Source of the DNA: Candidatus Aminicenantota bacterium
GTDB lineage: Bacteria > Acidobacteriota > Aminicenantia > Aminicenantales > Aminicenantaceae
Direction of reading: 5' to 3'
Assembly: GCA_011772495.1 (NCBI GenBank)
Contig: WVZL01000029.1
Span: 556-64,555 of the forward strand
Length of the DNA stretch: 64,000 bases
Shown here: in pieces, positions 16,722-24,633 of the stretch
Numbering within the stretch: position 1 is the first letter of the stretch
Layout: each line of letters opens with the position of its first letter
The notes under the pieces: model-generated
Told to the model about the DNA's origin: nothing
Database searches by the model: none
The model's input: the letters and a program-made list of their open reading frames with translations, nothing else
Program-made: the position numbers and the translations under genes

Positions 16722-18335
16722 TCATTCTACGAAAGTCACTTTATTTAATTCCCTGAGGCTGGTCACCCCAGTGAGAACTTTCTCTGTCATGCCGACTTCT
16801 CTTAGAAAGATCATTCCCTCGAAGCTCGCTCTCTTTTTGACTTCGGAGAGGGGCTTTTTATCCAGAATCATCTCCCGGATTTCATCAGAGAGCTCGAGTA
16901 ACTCGGCTATGGCTGTTCTTCCTTGATAGCCGGTGAAACTGCAATCCAAACATCCTCGGGCTTCGTAAAATATCTGATCTTTATACATCTTAGGGTCCAG
17001 CCCTGACTCGAGCAATTGCTCCTTCTTGTATTTGGCCGAGGATTTGCAGGCCGGACAAAGGACTCTTACCAACCGCTGGGCTAAGATGCAATTCAGAGCG
17101 GAGATGAAACTATAAGGATCCACCTGCATATGGAGGAAACGCCCGATAACATCAAAAACATTATTGGCATGAACAGTAGTGAAAACCAGGTGCCCTGTCA
17201 AGGCCGATTGAATAGCAATTTGAGCTGTTTCAGGGTCTCGGATCTCGCCCACCATTATCTTATCCGGGTCATGCCTGAGGATAGACCTCAAGCCCCGCGC
17301 AAAAGTCAGACCCTTCTTCTCATTCACCGGGATCTGAGTAATGCCCTCTATTTGATACTCTACCGGATCCTCGATAGTGACGATTTTATCCTCGGGAGAC
17401 TTGATTTCGGTTAAGGCCGCGTACAAGGTGGTTGTTTTCCCGCTGCCGGTGGGGCCAGTCACCAAGACCATTCCGTAAGGCTGAGTGATGTATTTCATGA
17501 ATTTTCTCAGGACTTCATCGGAAAACCCAAGGAGGTCCAATCGCAGCTCAGAGATGGCTTCGGTGATCATCTCTTTATCCAGAATCCTGATGACAGCATC
17601 CTCCCCATAAAAGCTCGGCATGATCGAGACTCGAAAATCAATGGTCTTATCTTTAATTTTTAGCCGGAATCTTCCGTCTTGAGGGACTCTGCGCTCAGCA
17701 ATGTCCAGATCGGACATGACCTTGATCCTGGAGATAATCGGGGATTGGAACTTTTTATCAATGGGTTCCATGGCTTCCCCTAAGACTCCATCTATACGGT
17801 ATTTGATCGTTACTCCCTCTTCTCTAGATTCGATGTGAACGTCGCTGGCTCTTTTCTGGACAGCAGTGAAAATTATAGAGTTGACCAGTTTAATGATGGA
17901 TCCATCTTGATCGGCCAGTTTCTCGACCGAAATGACTTCTTCTTCCTCTCCGCTTTCCTTCTCCACCACCTGCATGATGAATCCCTCGGTGGCATCCTTC
18001 AACACCTGCAGAGCTGTCTCACTCTTCCGCAGGGCTTCATGAATGGCCCTCTCAGAAGAAGCGAAAACTTGGACCTTTTTTCCTAAAAAGGATTCGATGG
18101 CATCAATGCTCGCAATATCTGAAGGGTCAGCAATGGCGATCTTGACCACATCTCCTTCATCCTCCAAAGGAATAAAATTCAGGCGGTATAGAAAGTCCAC
18201 GGGTACAGACTGAACCAATTCTCGATTCAAAGAATGAATCGAAAGGTCAAGATAGGGCACATTGTACTTCTCGGCTAGCTTTTTTGTTTCCGTTTCTTCA
18301 GATTGTAGAATTTTCTTTGATTCTTTCTTATCCAT
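16722..18335 (-). CDS. pilB: type IV pilus extension ATPase PilB (GspE family)
   Basis: 537 residues. Cytoplasmic hexameric ATPase driving pilus extension. An N-terminal GSPII_E N domain (about 1-140) is followed by the AAA+-like motor: Walker A GPTGSGKTTTLYAAL at about 294, Asp box and Walker B region (GLRSILRHDPDKIMVGEIRD near 340), His box (ALTGHLVFTTVHANN near 375), and a tetracysteine zinc site CPAC...CLDC near 424-460. All catalytic motifs are intact. It directly abuts pilC (shared base at 18335) and precedes pilM. PilT, the retraction ATPase, is not in the window. Confidence 0.93.
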   Translation of the reverse strand: MDKKESKKILQSEETETKKLAEKYNVPYLDLSIHSLNRELVQSVPVDFLYRLNFIPLEDEGDVVKIAIADPSDIASIDAIESFLGKKVQVFASSERAIHEALRKSETALQVLKDATEGFIMQVVEKESGEEEEVISVEKLADQDGSIIKLVNSIIFTAVQKRASDVHIESREEGVTIKYRIDGVLGEAMEPIDKKFQSPIISRIKVMSDLDIAERRVPQDGRFRLKIKDKTIDFRVSIMPSFYGEDAVIRILDKEMITEAISELRLDLLGFSDEVLRKFMKYITQPYGMVLVTGPTGSGKTTTLYAALTEIKSPEDKIVTIEDPVEYQIEGITQIPVNEKKGLTFARGLRSILRHDPDKIMVGEIRDPETAQIAIQSALTGHLVFTTVHANNVFDVIGRFLHMQVDPYSFISALNCILAQRLVRVLCPACKSSAKYKKEQLLESGLDPKMYKDQIFYEARGCLDCSFTGYQGRTAIAELLELSDEIREMILDKKPLSEVKKRASFEGMIFLREVGMTEKVLTGVTSLRELNKVTFVE

Positions 18336-19543
18336 TATCGAGTAATCCTGATAATATTGAAAATCGGCAGATAAACTGAAAGAAGCATGGCCGCCACTAG
18401 CAGGCCCATAAAGATAATGATTATGGGCTGAATCAAGGAGACTAAGGTTTGGATCCTAGCTCGGACCCTCTCATCATAGACGTCAGCCACATCGGCCAAC
18501 ATCCCTTCGAGATTGGCAGAAGTTTCTCCGATGCGAATCATGTCTAAAGAAAGAGGAGCAAAGAAACCTGCCTTACTCAAAGATTCGGACAGGCTTTCGC
18601 CATTCTTGATGTATTCAGGTAAATTATCCATTTTTTTCGCCAAAAATTTATTGGGAACTGCCTCGATGGAAACACCCACCGAAGAAAGAAGGGAAATCCC
18701 TGCCTCAAGGAGAAGGTTGAGCGTTCGGCAGAAAAGTGAAATCCCCGATTCCAACCAGATTCGACTCACATAGGGAATTTTCAGTTTGATCCTGTCTAAT
18801 AAGATATTCGTGTTTTCTTTTTTTTTCATCTGAAAATTGGCAAAGATGAGCAAGACAATGAAGATCAAGAAATAGAGGAAATTATCCCTAACGGCGAGCG
18901 CGAAAGCCATGAGCCCTCGAGTGATACTAGGGAGTTCTGCCTCAAAACCGGCATAAAACAAAGAAAAGCGAGGAAGAATGAAATTGATCAAGATGGCGAG
19001 AAGACCTAGGGAGAAAAAAAATAAAAGTGCCGGATAAGTCAAAGCCGCTCTTATGGTTCTCTTGGTTTGGGCAATCACCCTGGCATAATTGATGAATCGA
19101 ATGATAGTCCCAGCTAAATTTCCGCTTCGTTCCCCAGCCATCAAAGTGGCTGTGTAAACCTTGGAAAAGTGCTTTTCATGGGGAAGAAAAGCCTCGGAGA
19201 GAGACTTTCCACCTCGAATTTCACCCTCGACCTTCATCAGTATTTCTTTCAGTTGAACATTCTTAAGTCGGCTGATAATGATATCCAAACTCTTTAGCGC
19301 TGGATAGCCAGCTTTGATGAGGGCCAAGAACTCTTGGTTAAACATGATAAAATCGCTGTCTTTGATCCTCTTCTTAAAAGGGAGGGCCGGAACTTCTATC
19401 CTTTTCCAATCTCTCCTGACAGCCAAAACACACAGCCCTTCTGACTCAAAATATTTCTTGGCCTCTTGTTGAGATGAGGCTAGGAAGGACTGAGAAAAGG
19501 TGTGACCTTCTTTAGTTGCTAGTCGACAATGAAAATAGGGCAT
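18335..19543 (-). CDS. pilC: type IV pilus inner-membrane platform protein PilC (GspF family)
   Basis: 402 residues with two GspF domains (about 55-175 and 255-380, each with an E-G-G-x-S/GES-type motif, e.g. GEIRGGKSLSEAFLPHEKHF and NLPEYIKNGESLSESL) and three or more membrane helices near 155-185, 205-225 and 360-390. It is the platform on which PilB works. First gene of the pil operon. The reading frame is open to a TTG at 19597, but that TTGACA is the -35 box of the operon promoter, so the ATG at 19543 is the likely start; it has no Shine-Dalgarno sequence. Confidence 0.92.
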   Translation of the reverse strand: MPYFHCRLATKEGHTFSQSFLASSQQEAKKYFESEGLCVLAVRRDWKRIEVPALPFKKRIKDSDFIMFNQEFLALIKAGYPALKSLDIIISRLKNVQLKEILMKVEGEIRGGKSLSEAFLPHEKHFSKVYTATLMAGERSGNLAGTIIRFINYARVIAQTKRTIRAALTYPALLFFFSLGLLAILINFILPRFSLFYAGFEAELPSITRGLMAFALAVRDNFLYFLIFIVLLIFANFQMKKKENTNILLDRIKLKIPYVSRIWLESGISLFCRTLNLLLEAGISLLSSVGVSIEAVPNKFLAKKMDNLPEYIKNGESLSESLSKAGFFAPLSLDMIRIGETSANLEGMLADVADVYDERVRARIQTLVSLIQPIIIIFMGLLVAAMLLSVYLPIFNIIRITR

Positions 19544-19568
19544 TTTTTTAGATGGACTTTTCAGGTTA

Positions 19569-19597
19569 ATAGTATGCCATCCTCTATTTTTTGTCAA
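19569..19597 (-). promoter_or_regulatory. sigma-70 promoter of the pilCBMNOPQ operon
   Basis: Minus strand TTGACA (complement of 19592-19597), 17-base spacer, TACTAT (complement of 19569-19574). Start of transcription would be near 19562, giving a leader of about 20 bases before the pilC ATG at 19543. The leader has no Shine-Dalgarno sequence. Confidence 0.8.
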
Positions 19598-19615
19598 TTC
19601 GATATTGGGATAAGC

Positions 19616-19696
19616 GGGGTCAGGTCTTGAATTTCAACGTTTTTCTATCTAGATCATATACTTCCATGATAATGTTGAAAGTCAAGACCTGACCCC
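19616..19696. repeat. REPIN-like inverted repeat, family B, copy 1
   Basis: Arm GGGGTCAGGTCTTGAATTTC (from 19616) is repeated in inverted orientation ending at 19696; over 26 positions the arms differ at only two. About 30 bases lie between. It sits exactly between the divergent promoters of the pil operon and the small secreted protein. A second family-B copy is at 39654-39768. Confidence 0.85.
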
Positions 19697-19706
19697 ATAT
19701 GACGTA

Positions 19707-19735
19707 TTGACAAACATCGGGGAAAGATATATTCT
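19707..19735 (+). promoter_or_regulatory. sigma-70 promoter reading into the small secreted protein gene
   Basis: TTGACA (19707-19712), 17-base spacer, TATTCT (19730-19735). Transcription would start about 19742, i.e. within a few bases of the ATG at 19744, so the message would be leaderless. It may also serve the downstream two-component genes. Confidence 0.75.
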
Positions 19736-19743
19736 AAAAACAG

Positions 19744-20028
19744 ATGAAAGACAAAATTATCTCTGTCTTGCTTCTCTTCCTGCTCTTAGCCCTTGTCGTA
19801 TCTTCTCCGAGGAATTATTCCTCTACCAGCGTAGTGGCAGCAAAAGGCCCATCCATGAGCCCTCAAGATTACCCAGTGAAGAAGCCGCGGTATGATTATA
19901 TGAGCACTTTTTTATCCCGAAACACGAGACCTCTGGGGCTAAAAGAAGACTTGACCCTGAAGAGATTGCTGAATCAGCACCCGATGAAGTGGGCTATTCG
20001 AGCGGGAGAAAGACATATTCTAGACTGA
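19744..20028 (+). CDS. small secreted or membrane-anchored protein, unknown
   Basis: 94 residues: a signal/anchor segment at about 5-20 (ISVLLLFLLLALVVSSP) and a polar, basic remainder with many prolines and arginines (PQDYPVKKPRYDYMSTFLSR). No known domain recognised. There is no Shine-Dalgarno sequence, but a near-consensus promoter ends nine bases before the ATG, which would give a leaderless message. The position between the pil operon and the sensor kinase with its own extracytoplasmic PDZ domain makes a ligand or accessory of the sensor thinkable; this is inference only. Confidence 0.6.
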   Translation: MKDKIISVLLLFLLLALVVSSPRNYSSTSVVAAKGPSMSPQDYPVKKPRYDYMSTFLSRNTRPLGLKEDLTLKRLLNQHPMKWAIRAGERHILD

Positions 20029-20103
20029 AGACGACATATATTTTTTAGCTACATGATTCAATTTTTTGGATTGGCTCCGAGGCGAGGATAGGAACAGAAT
20101 CCC

Positions 20104-22944
20104 ATGAAAAAGAAAGCTTATCTGGCAATCTTCCCTTTACTCGTGTTCCTTGTCTTGGGGGGACTGAACATCTATAAAAAGATTACCTGGAAAGAACCTA
20201 CTGATGGCGTGTACTGGAAGAAGAAACCTACCGGCCTGGTGGCTGTCAAAATAGAAACCAATTCTCCGGGCTACTTATCAGGTCTTAAAAAGGGAGATAT
20301 TCTCTATTCCATCAACAGCGAGCCCATTCGCAACAAGATCGATATCGCCAAGAGTCTCTGGATAGCTGGAACTACCCAGAAAGTCATCTACCAGATCAAC
20401 CGTCAAGGAGAACTCATATATCCTTCCTTTCATTTGACTCAAAAAAGGATCAATATCATATATTTCCTTCTAGCCCTGATCGGATTGACAACCCTAATCA
20501 TAGGAATCATTGTTTTTCTCAATTCCAAGAAGCCCTTCACCATGCCCTTTGTCTATTTCTATTTCCTTTCCTTGGCCTTCTACTCATTCTATATTTTTTC
20601 GCCAACAGGGGAGATGAATACCCTGGACAGTGTATTTTACTGGCTGGATCGAACAGCCTTTCTGGTCTTCCCTCCTCTCTTGCTTCATTTTTTCTTCATT
20701 TTTCCCCAGCGGAAGAGGTTTGTCAAAAGAAGGCCCACCAGGGTCTATTTTCTTTACCTGCCCTGTCTTTCCCTTCTTCTGGTAAAAGTATTCTTCCATT
20801 TACCGTATTTCAGGGAGCTAGCAGAAGGAATAATCTTCAACACTCAGGTCGTCGCTAAAAAGCTAGACCTCTCTCACTTCGCCCTCTTTTCTTTGGCGAC
20901 CTTGATCACTCTCGGCCAGAGTGCTCTGAAGTCCACTAACCTTCTCGTTAAGAAACAACTGAAATGGATTGTCTATGGCCTGGCCTTTGGTATCATTCCC
21001 TTCACGATTATCTACATTATTCCCTTCCTGTTCGGCCATATTCCCTCCCAGGCCGCTGAACTTACCGTCCTTCTCCAGGCTCTTATTCCCCTCACCTTTG
21101 CCTATTCTATCTCCCGGTATAAACTCATGGACTTTGAAGTGCTCCTTAAAAAGGCGATCACCCTCCTCTTTTCTTATGTGGTCATCGGCGTGGTGTATTT
21201 TATCGTCAGCTCTCAAACAAAGATCTTCTCTGAAAACAGGCTCAATGCCCTGATTCTTGGTATTCTAGCTATCATCCTAGGAGCAACTCTCTTTTCGCCT
21301 CTGAAAAAGCTATTCCAATCCCTTATCGACAGAGCTTTTTATAAGCGGAGCTACAAATACCGCAAAACTCTTTTATTCATCAGCAAAGAATTGAGCCGGG
21401 AGAGAAATCTACATAAACTCTCTCAATCTCTCCTCGAATCCATCGCCAATGCCCTCTCTTTAAGGAGCATTGCGCTGCTCCTTCCTCAAGATGAAGAAAA
21501 GAATACTTTCTATATCCTTCGTTTCCAGGGAGAAATTCCTTTTACTCAAAACAAAATCATCTTTCATCCCCAAATCTATCAGAGTTTGAAGGATAAAGAA
21601 TACCTTTCATTCTATTCCTTTGCTGATAAAAAAGAGCTTCAGAAAAAGTACCGAGAGCTGTCTTCATTGGGGTTCTTTCATTTCATGCCCTTGAAGGTTG
21701 AAGAAAAAATGGTCGGTTGCCTGGGAATGGGGAAAAAGGCGGACAATACCTTCCTCACCACTGATGACTGGGACCTCCTGACGACCATTTCATCTCCAGT
21801 GGCTCTGGCTTTAGAAAATGCTTACCTTTACAGTCAATCTCATGTCAGAGCTTTGGAGCTGGAAAGATTGAAAGACTACAGTGAAAACATCATCGAGAGC
21901 TTAACTGTGGGAGTGGCGGTGCTTGACCAGAGAGGAAAAATCATCGGCTGGAATCGTGTTCTCGAGGAGACCCTTTCCAAGAAGAAAGAAGAAGTGATGA
22001 ACAAAAGTCTGATGGATGTGGTGGGAGAAAAAAATTTCTCCGCGCTTTTTCCTTCTGATACTCAACAGGATTACCGTCTTTTGAGTGAGATCAGTCTAGA
22101 ATTGCCGTTTGATGAAAAAAGAATTTTCGATATCGTGAAAACTCCTCTCTTGGACAACAAGATGAATCCTTACGGCACCATCGTTGTCTTCGAGGACATA
22201 ACAGAAAAAATTTCTCTCCAGCATCAACTCCTCACTTCAGAAAAACTAGCTTCTATCGGCCTCCTTTCGGCTGGAGTGGCTCACGAAATCAACACTCCTC
22301 TGACAGGAATTTCGAGCTATGTCCAGATGCTCCAGAAAAAGCTTTCTAACTCATCTCATTCTCAGATCCTGGAAAAGATCGAGGCCCAAACGGAGAGAGT
22401 CGGCAGAATCATCAAAAACCTTCTCAATTTCGCTCGAAACCCCGGTGATTTCTCCTTCCAGCGCGTGAACCTAAAAGAAAGCCTTCAGGAAATCATCTCG
22501 CTTATCGACTATAAACTGAAAACCATGAATATAGAACTGGAATTGAACCTTTCCTCGGTTAAGCCAATCTGGGCTCAAGGAGAAAGGCTTCAGCAGGTTT
22601 TTATCAACATCATCCTCAACGCCATCGATGCTATGCCTCAAGGTGGAACCTTGATCATCGACCTTTCCCAAAATGACAGTGAAGCGATCGTAAACATCCA
22701 GGACACAGGAACCGGGATAAAAAAACAACACCTGCCGCATATTTTTGATCCTTTTTTCACTACCAAAGGGCTTGGAAAAGGAACAGGCCTTGGGCTCTCT
22801 ATCAGCTACGCGATCATCAAGGAGCATGAGGGGAACATCACAGTCGAGAGCGAGAGCAAGAAAGGTTCTCTTTTCACCATAACCGTACCCACAGACCTGG
22901 ATAAAAGGAAAATGACTAAAACCTCAAAGTCTGGAGTTCGATAA
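20104..22944 (+). CDS. membrane sensor histidine kinase with PDZ, GAF and PAS domains (PilS-like)
   Basis: 946 residues. A first membrane helix (about 5-22) is followed by a PDZ domain (about 35-115; VKIETNSPGYLSGLKKGDIL), then about seven more helices (about 120-380), a GAF domain (about 420-575), a PAS domain (about 595-705; VGVAVLDQRGKIIGWNRVLE), the HisKA box (SAGVAHEINTPLTGI, phospho-acceptor His727) and an intact HATPase domain (N box NIILNAIDAM; G boxes DTGTGIKK and GTGLGLSI). It should autophosphorylate and pass phosphate to the response regulator encoded two bases downstream. Placement beside the pil operon and the multi-helix input plus PAS resemble PilS. A PDZ in the input region is unusual and may sense exposed C-termini of periplasmic proteins. 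Confidence 0.88.
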   Translation: MKKKAYLAIFPLLVFLVLGGLNIYKKITWKEPTDGVYWKKKPTGLVAVKIETNSPGYLSGLKKGDILYSINSEPIRNKIDIAKSLWIAGTTQKVIYQINRQGELIYPSFHLTQKRINIIYFLLALIGLTTLIIGIIVFLNSKKPFTMPFVYFYFLSLAFYSFYIFSPTGEMNTLDSVFYWLDRTAFLVFPPLLLHFFFIFPQRKRFVKRRPTRVYFLYLPCLSLLLVKVFFHLPYFRELAEGIIFNTQVVAKKLDLSHFALFSLATLITLGQSALKSTNLLVKKQLKWIVYGLAFGIIPFTIIYIIPFLFGHIPSQAAELTVLLQALIPLTFAYSISRYKLMDFEVLLKKAITLLFSYVVIGVVYFIVSSQTKIFSENRLNALILGILAIILGATLFSPLKKLFQSLIDRAFYKRSYKYRKTLLFISKELSRERNLHKLSQSLLESIANALSLRSIALLLPQDEEKNTFYILRFQGEIPFTQNKIIFHPQIYQSLKDKEYLSFYSFADKKELQKKYRELSSLGFFHFMPLKVEEKMVGCLGMGKKADNTFLTTDDWDLLTTISSPVALALENAYLYSQSHVRALELERLKDYSENIIESLTVGVAVLDQRGKIIGWNRVLEETLSKKKEEVMNKSLMDVVGEKNFSALFPSDTQQDYRLLSEISLELPFDEKRIFDIVKTPLLDNKMNPYGTIVVFEDITEKISLQHQLLTSEKLASIGLLSAGVAHEINTPLTGISSYVQMLQKKLSNSSHSQILEKIEAQTERVGRIIKNLLNFARNPGDFSFQRVNLKESLQEIISLIDYKLKTMNIELELNLSSVKPIWAQGERLQQVFINIILNAIDAMPQGGTLIIDLSQNDSEAIVNIQDTGTGIKKQHLPHIFDPFFTTKGLGKGTGLGLSISYAIIKEHEGNITVESESKKGSLFTITVPTDLDKRKMTKTSKSGVR

Positions 22945-22946
22945 AA

Positions 22947-24335
22947 ATGGCTTCTAAAGGAATCATTCACATCATCGATGACGAACCCATCATCCACGAA
23001 ATATTGGGTCAACTTCTCACTGGAGAAGGATATGAGGTAGAGCTATCTTCTACAGGGAAGGAGGCTCTGGAAAAGCATTCTGGGGATGGGTTTGATTTGA
23101 TCCTGCTGGATTTGTTAATGCCCGAGATGGACGGCATAGAAGTTTTAAAAAAGCTGAAGAAAATCGATCCCCAGGCGCTTATCATCATCATCACCGCCTA
23201 TGCTTCTGTGGAATCAGCCATCGCGGCCATGAAGATGGGTGCCTATGATTATATCCAGAAACCATTCAAGCATGATGAGCTGCTTCTGACGATAACACGG
23301 GCTATAGAACACAAGAAGCTTCAAGAGGAAAACCTGAGGCTGAGAGATGAAATCGATAAGAAGTTCAGCTTTAAGAACATTATCGGCAACAGCGAAGTGA
23401 TGAGGAATGTCTTCGATTTGATCAAAGCCTCGGCACCCACCCGAAGCACGATTCTTCTAGAGGGAGAAAGCGGAACAGGTAAGGAATTGGTAGCCAGAGC
23501 CATCCATCAAAACAGCGATCGGGCCAATTCTCCCTTCATCATCGTCAACAGCGGTTCTCTGCCTCCTGACCTCCTAGAGAGCCATCTATTTGGCCATGTC
23601 AAGGGAGCTTTTACTGGAGCCACCAGCAATAAAAAGGGTTTGTTCGAAGCGGCAGATAAGGGAAGTATTTTCTTTGACGAAATATCCACCCTAAACCCGG
23701 AAACTCAGGCCAAACTTCTTCGGGTCATGCAGGATAGAGAATTCATGCGATTGGGAGGCACTAAAACCCTCAGAGTCGATGTCAGGATCATCGCTGCCAC
23801 CAATACAGATTTGGAGGAGCTCATCCAGCAAAACAAGTTCAGGGAAGACCTTTACTATCGATTAAATGTCATCAAGATTGAGATCCCCCCCCTACGGGAA
23901 AGAAAAGAGGACATCCCTATCCTGGTCAACCATTTTGTCGGCATGTACAGCAAAGAGAATAAAAAGAAAATTGAAGGAGTATCTGACGAGGTGATGGAAA
24001 TTCTAGAAATTTATGACTGGCCCGGCAACATAAGGGAATTGGAAAACCTTATCGAGCGAGCAATCGTTCTCTCCAAACTCAAACTCATAACCCACGAAAG
24101 CCTTCCTCCTTTCTTGATATCTCGCCTCGGAAAAGACAACGAATCTTCATCACTCTCGAATGACCAGCTCACCCTGAAAGAACAGGTTCTTGCCTACCAG
24201 AAGAGCTCTATCATAGAGGCCTTGAAAAAAACCAAAGGAGTTCAGAAAGAAGCAGCCCAACTCTTAGGGGTCAAGTCAACCACTCTGAATGAAATGATCA
24301 AAAGATTCAGAATCGATATAAAGAATATGGTTTAA
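22947..24335 (+). CDS. NtrC-family sigma-54 response regulator (PilR-like)
   Basis: 462 residues. Receiver domain (1-120) with phospho-acceptor Asp55 (LILLDLLMPEMDG) and conserved Lys near 105 (YIQKPFKHDEL); AAA+ domain with Walker A GESGTGKE at about 173, the sigma-54-contacting loop GAFTGA near 225, Walker B (GSIFFDEI) and arginine fingers; Fis-type helix-turn-helix at the C-terminus (KEAAQLLGVKSTTLNEMIKR). All activator motifs are intact, so it should open sigma-54 promoters. It is encoded directly after the kinase. The kinase/regulator pair beside the pil operon suggests a PilS/PilR function, although the pil operon promoter here looks like sigma-70. A near-consensus sigma-54 promoter lies at 27335-27349. 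Confidence 0.92.
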   Translation: MASKGIIHIIDDEPIIHEILGQLLTGEGYEVELSSTGKEALEKHSGDGFDLILLDLLMPEMDGIEVLKKLKKIDPQALIIIITAYASVESAIAAMKMGAYDYIQKPFKHDELLLTITRAIEHKKLQEENLRLRDEIDKKFSFKNIIGNSEVMRNVFDLIKASAPTRSTILLEGESGTGKELVARAIHQNSDRANSPFIIVNSGSLPPDLLESHLFGHVKGAFTGATSNKKGLFEAADKGSIFFDEISTLNPETQAKLLRVMQDREFMRLGGTKTLRVDVRIIAATNTDLEELIQQNKFREDLYYRLNVIKIEIPPLRERKEDIPILVNHFVGMYSKENKKKIEGVSDEVMEILEIYDWPGNIRELENLIERAIVLSKLKLITHESLPPFLISRLGKDNESSSLSNDQLTLKEQVLAYQKSSIIEALKKTKGVQKEAAQLLGVKSTTLNEMIKRFRIDIKNMV

Positions 24336-24344
24336 TAAAATAGG

Positions 24345-24381
24345 AATCTTTGGGGATGTCTTTGCTCCCTAAAGATTTTTA
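24345..24381 (+). terminator. rho-independent terminator after the response regulator
   Basis: A 12-base stem AATCTTTGGGGA (24345-24356) / TCCCTAAAGATT (24366-24377) with one G-T wobble and a 9-base loop is followed by a run of T to 24380. It starts nine bases after the regulator stop codon. A larger competing inverted repeat with 24557-24573 exists. Confidence 0.7.
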
Positions 24382-24385
24382 AAAA

Positions 24386-24472
24386 GATAGGGGACGGTTC
24401 TATTTTTTTAATCTCACGTATAGATACATACTGGTAGGCTTTTTATTCTAAAAAATAGAACCGTCCCCATTT
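24386..24472. repeat. REPIN-like inverted repeat, family A, copy 2
   Basis: GATAGGGGACGGTTCTATTT (from 24386) with further T is matched inversely by AAAAAATAGAACCGTCCCC (to 24469). Arms are nearly perfect over 22 bases; about 40 bases lie between. It lies between the convergent response regulator and M1 peptidase genes. Confidence 0.85.
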
Positions 24473-24633
24473 CATCCCCATTTCATACAAGTCGACTTCG
24501 TCGACTCCCCTCAAAGACCGAAATTAGAAGGCTAAATCTTTTAAGGTCGCCTCATTCATCCCCAAAGATTCTAAATTTGTGACGATGCTAGAATAGATTA
24601 CTAAAAGAATTGGAGAGGATTTATCTAAAATAA

